The notes beneath the pieces are model-generated. The model was not told the DNA's origin and made no database searches. It worked only from the letters and a program-made list of their open reading frames with translations. The position numbers and the translations under genes were made by a program. This document shows, in pieces, positions 53,832 to 62,248 of a stretch of DNA of 64,000 nucleotides (its first letter is position 1; every line of letters starts with the position of its first letter). Source of the stretch: Pantoea sp050157905 (GTDB lineage: Bacteria > Pseudomonadota > Gammaproteobacteria > Enterobacterales > Enterobacteriaceae); NCBI RefSeq assembly GCF_050157905.1, contig NZ_JBKIWZ010000003.1:310001-374000 (forward strand), in the 5' to 3' direction.

Positions 53832-54427
53832 GTGAAACCTGCACGTCGCTGCTGGACCCCTTTCTGCGCGAGGAGCGCCTCGCGGCGATTACCGCGCCGC
53901 ACGTAGCCGCGCTGAATCGCTGGGTCAGCGGGCAGCGTCAGGCCGGCGTGGAACTGCCGTGGTTTGATCCGGCCGACGGCGGGACCGGGGCCGGACTGCT
54001 TGTCCTGCTGCAGTCGCCGGCGCGCAGCAGCCCGTCACCCCGGTTCGTTTCGCGAGATAACCCGGGGCCGGCCCAGCAGAATCTGGGGCGGTTTCTGGCG
54101 GAGGCCGGTATTGCGCGCCGGGACAGCGTGCTGTGGAATACGGTGCCCTGGGTCAGTGACGGGCCGCAGAAACGGCCCTCAGCGGCGGACATCCGCAGCG
54201 GCTGCGCCTGGCTTGAGGGCGTGCTGGCGTATCTGCCCGCGCTGCGCGTGGTGGTGCTGGCCGGTGCCGTAGCGGCGCAGGCCCGCGGGACGGTCAGCTG
54301 CCTTCGCCCCGGCGTCACGGTGCTGACTATGCCTCACCCCAGCCCGCTGTCGCTTTGCACAAGCCCGGCAGTGCCGGAAAACATCCGCCAGGTGCTCCGC
54401 GAGGCACGCACTGCGCTGGCGGGCTGA
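53828..54427 (+). CDS. Uracil-DNA-glycosylase superfamily protein
   Basis: A 199-residue protein starting at GTG 53828, overlapping the transporter stop. It shows the UDG-superfamily pattern: VELPWFDPADGGTGAGLLVL for the first strand with the pocket loop LLQSPARSSPSPRFVSRDNP, NLGRFLAEAGIARRDSVLWNTVPWVS, and the C-terminal HPSPLSL motif typical of uracil-DNA glycosylases. The activating residues of classic Ung (GQDPYH) are not there, so the chemistry is uncertain. It follows the TDT transporter and precedes the fluoride operon, which has its own promoter. Confidence 0.75.
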   Translation: MSETCTSLLDPFLREERLAAITAPHVAALNRWVSGQRQAGVELPWFDPADGGTGAGLLVLLQSPARSSPSPRFVSRDNPGPAQQNLGRFLAEAGIARRDSVLWNTVPWVSDGPQKRPSAADIRSGCAWLEGVLAYLPALRVVVLAGAVAAQARGTVSCLRPGVTVLTMPHPSPLSLCTSPAVPENIRQVLREARTALAG

Positions 54428-54446
54428 GAGCGCCGCCGGAATAATA

Positions 54447-54475
54447 CTGACAGGTTTTGCAACCGGCTCTATACT
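54447..54475 (+). promoter_or_regulatory. Sigma70-type promoter of the fluoride operon
   Basis: -35 CTGACA (54447-54452) and -10 TATACT (54470-54475) are separated by 17 bp, each five of six consensus bases. Transcription should start about 54482, right at the aptamer. Confidence 0.75.
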
Positions 54476-54483
54476 CACAGTAC

Positions 54484-54540
54484 AGGGTGATGGCGTTCCA
54501 CCCTTCCCAACCGCTCCGTTCAGGAGCTGATGACGCCTGA
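54484..54540 (+). promoter_or_regulatory. Fluoride riboswitch (crcB motif)
   Basis: The aptamer matches the crcB RNA consensus: GGGTGATGGCGTTCCACCC, then AACCGCTCC, a short loop, and GGAGCTGATGACGCCTG. Fluoride binding activates expression of downstream resistance genes. It sits between the UDG-like gene and the ppaC start. Confidence 0.95.
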
Positions 54541-54601
54541 TGTGACTCTTGATTTTCAGGAGGTGCGTCAGGCCGTCCTTACTTTCCTCCCGGCCTGCGT
54601 A

Positions 54602-54618
54602 CTTCCCTCTATGGGGAG
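54602..54618 (+). promoter_or_regulatory. Possible ribosome-site hairpin of the fluoride riboswitch
   Basis: CTTCCC pairs with GGGGAG, the Shine-Dalgarno of the pyrophosphatase (GTG at 54625). CAGGCCG at 54569 also pairs with CGGCCTG at 54591. Either could be the switching helix; inference. Confidence 0.5.
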
Positions 54619-54624
54619 AGACCT

Positions 54625-55533
54625 GTGATACACGTTTTTGGCCACATTAATCCTGACAGCGACGCCATCTGCACGACCGTCGTCACCGCACACTGGCTGA
54701 CCGGGCGCGGAATGGATGCCCGCGCATGGCGTCTCGGCGAGGCTAACCGGGAAACCCGCTTTATCTTTGACGCCGCCGGCCTCACGCTGCCGCCGCTGCT
54801 CGCTTTTCCGCTAAAGGATGAACGGGTCTGGCTGGTCGATTTCACCGAACCGGCACAGGGGCCTGACGACCTGCTCCGGAGCAACGTCGTGGGCATCACT
54901 GACCACCACCGGCTGGGCGGGCTGATAACGCAACTGCCGCCGGAGGTACATATTCGCCCGGTTGGCAGCAGCGCCACGCTGCTCTGGCTGCTGATGGACG
55001 CAGAAGCGCGCCGCATGCTGCCCCCGACGCTCGCCGTGCTTCTGCTGGGCGCACTCCTGAGTGATACCGTGAATCTTCGCTCGCCGACCACCACCGAAGA
55101 CGATATCCGTTCGGCGACCGAACTGGGCGCACTGTCTGGCGTAAACCGCAGAGCCTTCGCCCGTGACCTCCTCACCGCAAAAACAGACGTCAGCGGCCTC
55201 AGCGCACAGCAGCTGCTGGACAGGGACCTCAAGGCCTTCGTCATTGCCGGCACCGACGTGCGCATAGCCCAGATTGAGGTCAGCTCACCGTCACAGGTTG
55301 CCCCCGTGATGAACGACCTGCTCGCAGCACTGGCGTATCTGGCAGACCAGTCGGGAGCTGGCCTGGCGGTGCTGATGCTGACCGACATTCGTACCGGGTT
55401 CTCAACGCTTTACTTCGCCGGGCGGGAGAGCGTTAACGTCGCCTCCTGCTCCGTACCGGGCATGCTCAGCCGCAAAAAGCAGCTTCTGCCGTGGCTTGAG
55501 TCCCGCCTTAACCAGAACGGAGGTTCATTATGA
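54625..55533 (+). CDS. ppaC: Family II (Mn-dependent) inorganic pyrophosphatase
   Basis: A 302-residue DHH-superfamily pyrophosphatase. The metal motifs are HINPDSDAICT (residues 7-17), WLVDFTEP, and TDHHRLGG (the DHH motif), with a C-terminal DHHA2 domain containing SVPGMLSRKKQLLPW (the substrate lysine region SRKKQ). The cell's usual enzyme is family I Ppa, which fluoride inhibits strongly; family II with Mn is less sensitive. It is first after the fluoride riboswitch, GTG start behind GGGGAG. It should keep pyrophosphate low during fluoride stress. Confidence 0.93.
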   Translation: MIHVFGHINPDSDAICTTVVTAHWLTGRGMDARAWRLGEANRETRFIFDAAGLTLPPLLAFPLKDERVWLVDFTEPAQGPDDLLRSNVVGITDHHRLGGLITQLPPEVHIRPVGSSATLLWLLMDAEARRMLPPTLAVLLLGALLSDTVNLRSPTTTEDDIRSATELGALSGVNRRAFARDLLTAKTDVSGLSAQQLLDRDLKAFVIAGTDVRIAQIEVSSPSQVAPVMNDLLAALAYLADQSGAGLAVLMLTDIRTGFSTLYFAGRESVNVASCSVPGMLSRKKQLLPWLESRLNQNGGSL

Positions 55534-55955
55534 CCTGCTACACCCACGCACTGATACTTGTGAACGATAAAAACGACGGCACTCTTCTGCTGAAACGGGC
55601 GGTCGCGCTGGCGCAGCCGCTCGGCATGAAAATCACCCTGGCGCACATCAGCGACGACTACCGGGAGATGAACTACGTGTCTGACAGCCTGATGGACGAC
55701 GTCGTGTCGGAGGAGGTGCTGAAAGGCAAAGCGTTTATGAGTGAGCTGGCGGCCTCCGTGCCTGAGACGGTAGACACGCGGGAGCTGGTGACCATGCGCC
55801 GCGTTGAGGACGTGGAGAAGTGCATCGCGGAGCTGGGCGTGGACCTCGTGCTTGCCGGGCACCGAAACCGCTTTATGGGAATGCTCACCTCCCGCTCGGC
55901 GGACTACATCAACCACCTTACGGTGGATGTGCTTATCACTCACCTGACTGACTGA
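55530..55955 (+). CDS. Universal stress protein (UspA family)
   Basis: A 141-residue protein with the UspA fold: N-terminal ALILVNDKNDGTLLLKRAV, ITLAHISDD, and the C-terminal LVLAGHRNRFMGML with the nucleotide-type glycine loop replaced by GHRN. ATGA overlap with ppaC. Usp genes accompany fluoride riboswitches in other bacteria; role unclear. Confidence 0.88.
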   Translation: MTCYTHALILVNDKNDGTLLLKRAVALAQPLGMKITLAHISDDYREMNYVSDSLMDDVVSEEVLKGKAFMSELAASVPETVDTRELVTMRRVEDVEKCIAELGVDLVLAGHRNRFMGMLTSRSADYINHLTVDVLITHLTD

Positions 55956-55970
55956 ACCGGGAGAAACACC

Positions 55971-57260
55971 ATGCGCTTTACACTGGATAACGTAACCGCC
56001 CGTGAAATTCTTGACTCGCGCGGCAACCCCACCGTTGAAGTTGAAGCCCGGACTACGGACGGGATGATGGCGCGCGCCTCGGTGCCTTCCGGGGCCAGTA
56101 CCGGCTCGCGCGAGGCCGCAGAGCGCCGCGACGGTGACGCACACCGTTTTGGCGGTAAAGGCGTGCTGGATGCCGTCAGGGCGGTTAATACGGAAATCTG
56201 CCAGGCCGTGCGCGGCAGCGACGTGCGCGAACAGCGTCAGCTGGACAACATCATGCTGGCGCTGGACGGCACGGAGAACAAGAGTCGCCTGGGTGCCAAT
56301 GCCATTCTGGGCGTGTCGCTGGCGGTGGCCCGGCTGGCGGCACAGGCCTCCCACGAGCCGCTGTGGCGCTACCTGGGTGGCCTGCAGGCGAACCTGCTGC
56401 CCGTGCCGTGCATGAACATTATCAACGGCGGCGTGCACGCCCGCGGTCAGGGCGCGGACTTTCAGGAGTTCATGATAGCCCCGCACGGCGCACCCACGCT
56501 GCGCGAGGCCGTACGTCAGGGCAGCGAGGTCTACCAGGCGCTGCGCCAGATCCTGCTGGACAACAACCTGTCGGCGGCAGTGGGCGACGAAGGCGGTTTT
56601 GCGCCCGCCGTGTCGTCAAACCGCGACCCGCTGGCGTTTATCGTACAGGCCATTGAGAAAGCCGGATACCGGCCCGGAGAAGACATCAGCATCTGCATGG
56701 ACCCTGCCTCAAGTGAGTTTTTCGCAGACGGCAAATATCATCTGCGCACCGAGGGCAGCGCGCTGAGCGCGGCGGAAATGACGGCATACTACGGCGAGCT
56801 GATGGACCAGTTTCCCGTCATCCTGCTGGAAGACGGCCTGGCCGAGGACGACTGGGCGGGCTGGAAGCATTTGCACCGGCAGCTTGCGGGCAGGGCCGAA
56901 CTGGTTGGTGACGACCTGTTTGTCACCAACGTGAAGTATATCCAGCGCGGCATTGACGAAAACCTCGCCAGCGCCGCACTGATTAAACTCAATCAGATAG
57001 GCTCGCTCAGCGAAACGCTGGACGCCGTGGCGCTCTGCCAGCGGCACGGCTGGGGCGCGTTCATGTCCCACCGCAGCGGGGAAACCACGGACACGTTCCT
57101 TGCCGACCTGACGGTGGCCCTGCGCGCGGGACACCTGAAAACCGGCGCGCCGTGCCGCGGCGAACGCGTGGAAAAGTACAACCAGCTGATGCGCATTGAG
57201 CAGGCGCTGGGTGACGATGCGCACTACGCGGGGCTTCATGCGTTTGTGCGCCGCACGTAG
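55971..57260 (+). CDS. eno: Enolase (fluoride-operon copy)
   Basis: A 429-residue enolase converting 2-phosphoglycerate to phosphoenolpyruvate. The signature SHRSGETTDTFLADL is complete, with the catalytic lysine in ALIKLNQIGSLSET; metal-site regions are DEGGFAPAVSS, DPASSEFF, LLEDGLAEDDW and GDDLFVTN. Start MRFTLDNVTAREILDSRGNP is typical. It is an extra copy beside the chromosomal enolase, present because fluoride with Mg and phosphate inhibits enolase. Some substitutions occur (LLEDGLAEDDW rather than the usual IEDGLDESDW), and whether this copy is fluoride-resistant cannot be told. Confidence 0.95.
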   Translation: MRFTLDNVTAREILDSRGNPTVEVEARTTDGMMARASVPSGASTGSREAAERRDGDAHRFGGKGVLDAVRAVNTEICQAVRGSDVREQRQLDNIMLALDGTENKSRLGANAILGVSLAVARLAAQASHEPLWRYLGGLQANLLPVPCMNIINGGVHARGQGADFQEFMIAPHGAPTLREAVRQGSEVYQALRQILLDNNLSAAVGDEGGFAPAVSSNRDPLAFIVQAIEKAGYRPGEDISICMDPASSEFFADGKYHLRTEGSALSAAEMTAYYGELMDQFPVILLEDGLAEDDWAGWKHLHRQLAGRAELVGDDLFVTNVKYIQRGIDENLASAALIKLNQIGSLSETLDAVALCQRHGWGAFMSHRSGETTDTFLADLTVALRAGHLKTGAPCRGERVEKYNQLMRIEQALGDDAHYAGLHAFVRRT

Positions 57261-57303
57261 CACATCCGCCGGACGGTCCCCGTCCGGCACAGAAGGAATG
57301 CCT

Positions 57304-58011
57304 GTGGCCTCTGCAACGCTGATCCTTTTGCGTCACGGCGAAAGCCAGTGGAACCGGGAAAACCGTTTTACCGGATGGACAGACGTGCCGCTGACGGTCA
57401 GGGGGCGGCAGGAGGCCGACCGGGCCGGTGACGCGTTGCGGGCAGCGGGCCTGATGCCCGACCGTGTCTTCACCTCGGTGATGACACGCTGCGTTCACAC
57501 GGTCTGGCGGGTGCTGGACCGTCTTGACCGCAGCTGGACGCCCGTGGAAAAGAGCTGGCGACTGAATGAGCGCCACTACGGGGCGCTGCAGGGGCTGAAC
57601 AAGGACGACGCTGCCCGGATAATGGGGGAAGAGACTGTCCGGCTCTGGCGCAAAAGCTTCAGCGGCATTCCGCCCGCGGACGCGGAGGCTCCGGCGCAGC
57701 TGCGTCGGGATCTGCGCTACCGCCGCGTTGCGCTGGCCGACCTGCCTGCAACGGAAAGCCTGGAAATGACGCTGCGCCGCGTCATGCCGTACTGGCAGCA
57801 TGCTGTGGTACCGCAGTTACGCTGCGGAAGTTCCGTTCTGGTTGTGGCGCACGGCAACACGCTGCGCGCCCTGACCGCCTTCCTGGACGGCATGCCTTAC
57901 GACAGCGTGGCACAGCTGCACATCCCGACCGGCGTGCCGGTCGTATATCAGATGGATGCGGCCGCCCAGGTCGTGTCCCGTGATGTTCTGAATATTAAAA
58001 AAAAGGAGTGA
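57304..58011 (+). CDS. gpmA: 2,3-BPG-dependent phosphoglycerate mutase
   Basis: A 235-residue dPGM. Catalytic RHGESQWNRENRFTGWTDVPL holds the phospho-histidine; ERHYGALQGLNK and VVAHGNTLRAL carry the second His and the Glu. It converts 3- to 2-phosphoglycerate, the step before enolase. I chose GTG at 57304 because AAGGA is 6 bp upstream; ATG at 57298 is adjacent to it. It lies 43 bases after eno in the fluoride operon. Its use in fluoride defence is less established than for enolase. Confidence 0.92.
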   Translation: MASATLILLRHGESQWNRENRFTGWTDVPLTVRGRQEADRAGDALRAAGLMPDRVFTSVMTRCVHTVWRVLDRLDRSWTPVEKSWRLNERHYGALQGLNKDDAARIMGEETVRLWRKSFSGIPPADAEAPAQLRRDLRYRRVALADLPATESLEMTLRRVMPYWQHAVVPQLRCGSSVLVVAHGNTLRALTAFLDGMPYDSVAQLHIPTGVPVVYQMDAAAQVVSRDVLNIKKKE

Positions 58012-58013
58012 AC

Positions 58014-58388
58014 GTGAATCAGCTTTTTGCCGTCATCACCGGCGGTGCTTTAGGGTGTGTTATCCGCTGGCAGCTGGGCGCGCGCCTGAATGCGCTTTTT
58101 CCGGACCTGCCGCCGGGGACGCTGCTGGTCAACCTGCTGGGTGGATTTATCATCGGGGCGGCCCTGGCGTATTTTCTGCGCCATCCCGGCCTCGATCCGG
58201 CCTGGCGGCTGCTCATTACCACCGGGCTGTGTGGAGGAATGACGACCTTCTCCACATTTTCAGCTGAGGTTTTTGCCCTGCTGCAGTCAGGCAGCTATGC
58301 CTGGGCAGCCGCCTCGGTGCTGATACACGTGCTGGGTTCGCTGGCCATGACGGCGGCCGGATTTTATATCATGACGCTGTGTGGTTAA
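58014..58388 (+). CDS. crcB: Fluoride channel CrcB/Fluc
   Basis: A 124-residue four-helix membrane protein that exports F- as a dual-topology dimer. Signatures: ITGGALGCVIRWQLG, GTLLVNLLGGFIIG (with the central Asn) and LCGGMTTFSTFSAE with the Phe box and Na+ site region. I chose GTG at 58014, 5 bp after AAGGAG; GTG at 58008 lies within the Shine-Dalgarno. Last gene of the riboswitch operon and the direct proof of its purpose. Confidence 0.95.
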   Translation: MNQLFAVITGGALGCVIRWQLGARLNALFPDLPPGTLLVNLLGGFIIGAALAYFLRHPGLDPAWRLLITTGLCGGMTTFSTFSAEVFALLQSGSYAWAAASVLIHVLGSLAMTAAGFYIMTLCG

Positions 58389-58419
58389 CCCGGACCGTAC
58401 GGCCTTTAATCCAGGCGAG

Positions 58420-58449
58420 ACCTCAGTGCAGCGACCGCTGCACTGAGGT
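58420..58449. terminator. Near-perfect 30-bp palindrome after crcB
   Basis: ACCTCAGTGCAGCG and CGCTGCACTGAGGT are complementary around two bases. No T-run. It may end the fluoride operon or be a protein-binding site. Confidence 0.55.
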
Positions 58450-58555
58450 CAGACAGTTCAGTATATTGTTCAGAAGCGCTCTCTGCGGGCCTGACCCGAC
58501 AGGGTTTACGCCTGTAATGCTTCTCGTAAATCCGGGGCACTGTCGTGACAGAGTT

Positions 58556-58957
58556 TCAGGTCTGTCTGTTCTGGTAAAGGTCCCAGCGATTGCCATAGAT
58601 GTCCTCAAACACGACAACCATTCCGTATTCTTCCTCCCGCGGCTCCTGACAGAAGTGGACGCCTTTTGCCTTCATAGCATTGTAGTCGCGCCAGAAGTTG
58701 TCGGTCTGCAGGAACAGAAAAACCCGTCCGCCGCACTGATTGCCGATAAAGCCTTCCTGCCGATCGTTCGACGCGCGGGCAAGAAGAATAGCACAGTCGC
58801 TGTCAGGGTCCGGCGTCACCACGACCCAGCGCTTACCCGGCTGCGGCGTGTCCTCAATCAGGGTAAAGCCCAGCTTATCGGTGTAATACTCAATTGCACG
58901 ATCGTAGTCATCGACCACAACAGCCACATACCCCATACATCGCTTCTGTTTTCTCAT
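58556..58957 (-). CDS. VOC (glyoxalase/bleomycin-resistance-fold) protein
   Basis: A 133-residue vicinal-oxygen-chelate protein. MGYVAVVVDDYDRAIEYYTD opens the first betaalphabetabetabeta unit; WVVVTPDPDSDCAILLA, GRVFLFLQTDNFWRDYNAM and MVVVFEDIYGNRWDLYQN complete the fold. I chose the ATG at 58957 with GGAG six bases upstream. Transcribed opposite to crcB, inside the element. Substrate unknown; it may bind or detoxify a small compound. Confidence 0.85.
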   Translation of the reverse strand: MRKQKRCMGYVAVVVDDYDRAIEYYTDKLGFTLIEDTPQPGKRWVVVTPDPDSDCAILLARASNDRQEGFIGNQCGGRVFLFLQTDNFWRDYNAMKAKGVHFCQEPREEEYGMVVVFEDIYGNRWDLYQNRQT

Positions 58958-59082
58958 CTGCGGCTCCATCAGTTACGGCATCACGCCCGCTATAATCAGA
59001 TTTATATCAGATACGACGTTCGGTCGTCTGTACTGACTCTGCGCTGACACCCTCAGGCCGGACATTGTAAGCATCTGATCCG

Positions 59083-61200
59083 TCAGGATTGTGGATCCAG
59101 TCTTGTAAGAACCCGCTCAACCTTTTCAGCATCCTGCTCCAGTATGGATCTCTCATCGGGAGTGAGCGGAACCTCTTCGAGGTAACGCCGGATGGATGCT
59201 TTACTCTCCATTATCAGCCCGCGCGCGCTGTCTTTAAGCAGGTTAAAATCGCAGCCGATGCAGGCCATCCGGTGCTGACAGCTGCTCCAGAAAGGGTTCG
59301 TGCAGTATGAGTCACCCAGATCATAGTACGTCGCGGGTCCGGTCAGACTGGCGGCTTCCGGATCGTGGTCAATCAGCACGCTTATCATATGAGAGACCCT
59401 GTCGGCTTTGACGAACGAAGCGGCCAGCTGAGTCGGACGTATACGAATATAATGCAGGGTTGACTGTGGGGATGAATGGCCGGACCACTGCATCAGCTCA
59501 TGTAAAGACATCCCCCCGGCAACACTGGCCAGTGCTGTAACGGCAGAAGCACGGCCGCGGTGGCTGGTAATGGGACCGCGTGAATCTTCCACAGACATAC
59601 CCGCTCTGGCGCAGAGAAGCGGAATGACAGTGAGATTTATTATGTTTCTTCCCACCGGTTTACCCCGGTTCTGAAACAGATAACGAACTTTTTCACCGGT
59701 GCGTTCATCCGTAAATGCTGCCTGCTCCTGAGGACGCTCACTGAGCCAGATATCGACATATTTTTTCACAACAGACGAGACTGGCTTAACAAAAGCTTTA
59801 GACGTTTTGCCGGCTGGTACGCTGAGATAGCACAGAGTACCGGCCGGGACAGGGCTGCTGTTTTCCTGCAGAATGTCATCCACCTGTGGGGTAACGCAGT
59901 TCATTGTCAGGCGCAACAGCTCGTTCTGTCGCAGCCCGGCATGCGTCCAGATAACCGCCATAGCCTGAAGCATAGACAGGGGATAATGAATTTCGCTCAG
60001 CAAATCTTCCTGACGCAGGTTCAGACTCGCCCAGACCAGTCTGAGCCAGACCGGATCATCAATAACGCGGGGGCTCACGCCCTGACGAAACAGCGGTGTA
60101 TCAGGCGTGGACAGATGGCGGGCCGGACTGAACTTTAATCGCCCCCATCCCCAGCTTTCATAATCAAGCATAAAACGGCGAATGGCATAAACAAACCGGC
60201 TGCGGGAATGCGGCATCAGGGGTTCTCCTGAGCGTTTTGATTGTCTGCCCCCTTTCTTTGTATCCAGTGACAGCTCGTCTACTTTCAGTCTGCCGACCAT
60301 TGCAATAAAGCTGGCGCAGGTTTCCATTGTCCAGTCAGAGGGCTCGCATATTTCCGGCTTTTCCCGGGCAAGCCACAGGCCACAGCGGAGAATAAAACTG
60401 TACTGAGTTTCTCTGGAGCGGGGGCGGAGTACCGACGTTTCCCGCCACATCCGGCACCACCGCGCCCAGTCAGGTGCGATACCTTGTGTTGGCTTTTCAT
60501 GCCATTCCTGATAGTTACGCATTCTCAGGGGGCTCTCTATAATTCCCATAGCAGCAAGCGCACAGGATATTTTCCCCGTAGCTCTTGCGATTCCCCGGTC
60601 GTGGCAGTTCTGCCCCCGCCACAGGAGGTCTGTCGTAAAAGTTTCAAGACGCGGGTCGTTGTTCATCAGCATCAGTACACCCAGCATACCGGACATATTG
60701 TGCTTCTGATTCTGCCCGGCATATCCCATTGAGATCAGAACGTCTGTCAGCCGGTTAATTTCATGACTGACAATACTCCGGCCATATATAGCACTGGCGT
60801 ACAACGACGGTGCGCCATGCACTGGCAGGCTGAGCGGAGAAGAAAACGGACCGAGATGAAAGGCAAAAGCAGCAAGCAGGGGCCTGCCGGAACAGTGTTG
60901 CTCACAGAGCGTTAACCATCTTTCCTGCGTCCACTGCCAGCAGGGCTGACCCGACCGGTGCGTTTCTGCAAGAACGGCAAGGAGGGTAATTCTGGCAAGT
61001 CTGACACTGATACTGCTTCGTGAGGCAATGTCCTGCAGAGGCAGCAGCAAATATGGCAGGGAATCTGGCCGATCGAGCGCAGCAGACCGCCGGTAGCCTG
61101 TACGTATCGCGTCTTTTTCCTCAGGACTCAGCGCATCGCTCAGCTGATAATCTGTGCGTTTGAAAGGTATATAAGTGACTGTGTTTTTTTTTCCACTCAT
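59083..61200 (-). CDS. tnpB: Tyrosine recombinase, TnpB-like
   Basis: A 705-residue transposase of the phage-integrase family with a long N-terminal region. The catalytic set is visible: Arg in HAGLRQNELLRL (near 422), HRGR in SHRGRASAV, His in WSGHSSPQSTLHY and the nucleophile Tyr584 in LHYIRIRP. A C-terminal cysteine cluster (CTNPFWSSCQHRMACIGCDF) near 630-655 resembles Tn554 TnpB. Its start overlaps the tnpA stop (ATGA). In Tn554 TnpA, TnpB and TnpC act together. Confidence 0.9.
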   Translation of the reverse strand: MSGKKNTVTYIPFKRTDYQLSDALSPEEKDAIRTGYRRSAALDRPDSLPYLLLPLQDIASRSSISVRLARITLLAVLAETHRSGQPCWQWTQERWLTLCEQHCSGRPLLAAFAFHLGPFSSPLSLPVHGAPSLYASAIYGRSIVSHEINRLTDVLISMGYAGQNQKHNMSGMLGVLMLMNNDPRLETFTTDLLWRGQNCHDRGIARATGKISCALAAMGIIESPLRMRNYQEWHEKPTQGIAPDWARWCRMWRETSVLRPRSRETQYSFILRCGLWLAREKPEICEPSDWTMETCASFIAMVGRLKVDELSLDTKKGGRQSKRSGEPLMPHSRSRFVYAIRRFMLDYESWGWGRLKFSPARHLSTPDTPLFRQGVSPRVIDDPVWLRLVWASLNLRQEDLLSEIHYPLSMLQAMAVIWTHAGLRQNELLRLTMNCVTPQVDDILQENSSPVPAGTLCYLSVPAGKTSKAFVKPVSSVVKKYVDIWLSERPQEQAAFTDERTGEKVRYLFQNRGKPVGRNIINLTVIPLLCARAGMSVEDSRGPITSHRGRASAVTALASVAGGMSLHELMQWSGHSSPQSTLHYIRIRPTQLAASFVKADRVSHMISVLIDHDPEAASLTGPATYYDLGDSYCTNPFWSSCQHRMACIGCDFNLLKDSARGLIMESKASIRRYLEEVPLTPDERSILEQDAEKVERVLTRLDPQS

Positions 61201-62186
61201 CAGTAAGCCCCCGCCTGAAAAATAAGGCCAGCGATTTTCCTGTCGGTTTCAGCTACGGCTGCGGTTATCCGGCCAGACAGATCGGACCCTGACAGATGGA
61301 TATAAATCTGTGTGGTGCGCGGATCTCTGTGTCCAGCATAAGTCGCCAGCTCATGCAGCTTCCAGCCGGCCCGAGCCAGATGGGTCAGGCGAAGATGGCG
61401 AAAGGTGTGGGTTGTAATCTGTGGAAGCCCCGTATCCAGAGCCCATCTGCGCACGGTTTTACTCCAGCTCCACACAGAAAGAGGAGTGCCGTAATTACGA
61501 TCAGAAAATGAACGGAACAACGCCCCCTGTGTCCGGCCAGCCCGCTTCAGCTGCCGGAAAAGGTTTGCCAGTACCGGCGTAATGTCCGGACCATAGCACA
61601 CAACCCTTTCACGCCGGCTTTTCGTTGTTTCCGGGCGGATACGGATCAGGCGATGAGCAGGGTCGATATCCTCAAGCGTCAGGGCTGTCACCTCTGCACG
61701 GCGGAGTGCACCAAAATAGGCCAGTGCGAGCATCAGCCGGTCCCGCAGGGAAGCAGCTGAAACATGTTTAAGAAATCTCAGCCATTGTTCATTGTCAGGT
61801 ATTACAGGTAAGCGGGTGATACGCGGGACAAGCCCCCGCCCGGTATAAATGGCACCCGGTAAACCCGCGCGGGGTAGCGGATTGAGACTGCATATATCCT
61901 GATAAACAAGAAAGTCATACCAGAGACGGATAGCAGACAGGCGCAGCTGGAGCGTGGCACTGGCCGCAGGGTAAGGCATGCCAGGCAGCTGAGGGCGGAT
62001 GTAGGCGGCGAGGTCTTCAAACCGGGCTTTTTCAGGTTCAATTCCGTTCTCGCTGCAGAACGAAAAGTAATGATGAAGGGCGCTACGGTAGGCGGTGAGT
62101 GTGCCCTGCGCCCGCCCGAGATCGGATAACAGTTTCAGCCAGCGCTCTGCCAGCAATAGGCTTTGTTCATTCGGTGGGATCAGCAT
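61200..62186 (-). CDS. tnpA: Tyrosine recombinase, TnpA-like
   Basis: A 328-residue site-specific recombinase. N-terminal SAM-like DNA-binding domain (TLTAYRSALHHYFSFC), then RxxHRxxH/Y: Arg in YFGALRRAEVTALT, HxxR in THTFRHLRLTH, His in TYAGHRDPRTTQIY and Tyr295 in TQIYIHL. ATG at 62186 follows GAGGAG. It begins about 50 bases inside the right inverted repeat and is transcribed away from it, as TnpA in Tn554. Confidence 0.92.
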   Translation of the reverse strand: MLIPPNEQSLLLAERWLKLLSDLGRAQGTLTAYRSALHHYFSFCSENGIEPEKARFEDLAAYIRPQLPGMPYPAASATLQLRLSAIRLWYDFLVYQDICSLNPLPRAGLPGAIYTGRGLVPRITRLPVIPDNEQWLRFLKHVSAASLRDRLMLALAYFGALRRAEVTALTLEDIDPAHRLIRIRPETTKSRRERVVCYGPDITPVLANLFRQLKRAGRTQGALFRSFSDRNYGTPLSVWSWSKTVRRWALDTGLPQITTHTFRHLRLTHLARAGWKLHELATYAGHRDPRTTQIYIHLSGSDLSGRITAAVAETDRKIAGLIFQAGAY

Positions 62187-62237
62187 CGTGTTCTCCTCTG
62201 ACAGCAATATCGCTGCTCAAAGTTTACTCACTCAATG

Positions 62238-62248
62238 TTGCATTCCAC
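62238..62248 (-). repeat. Element right terminal inverted repeat
   Basis: TTGCATTCCAC on the plus strand, the reverse complement of the left repeat. Confidence 0.85.
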
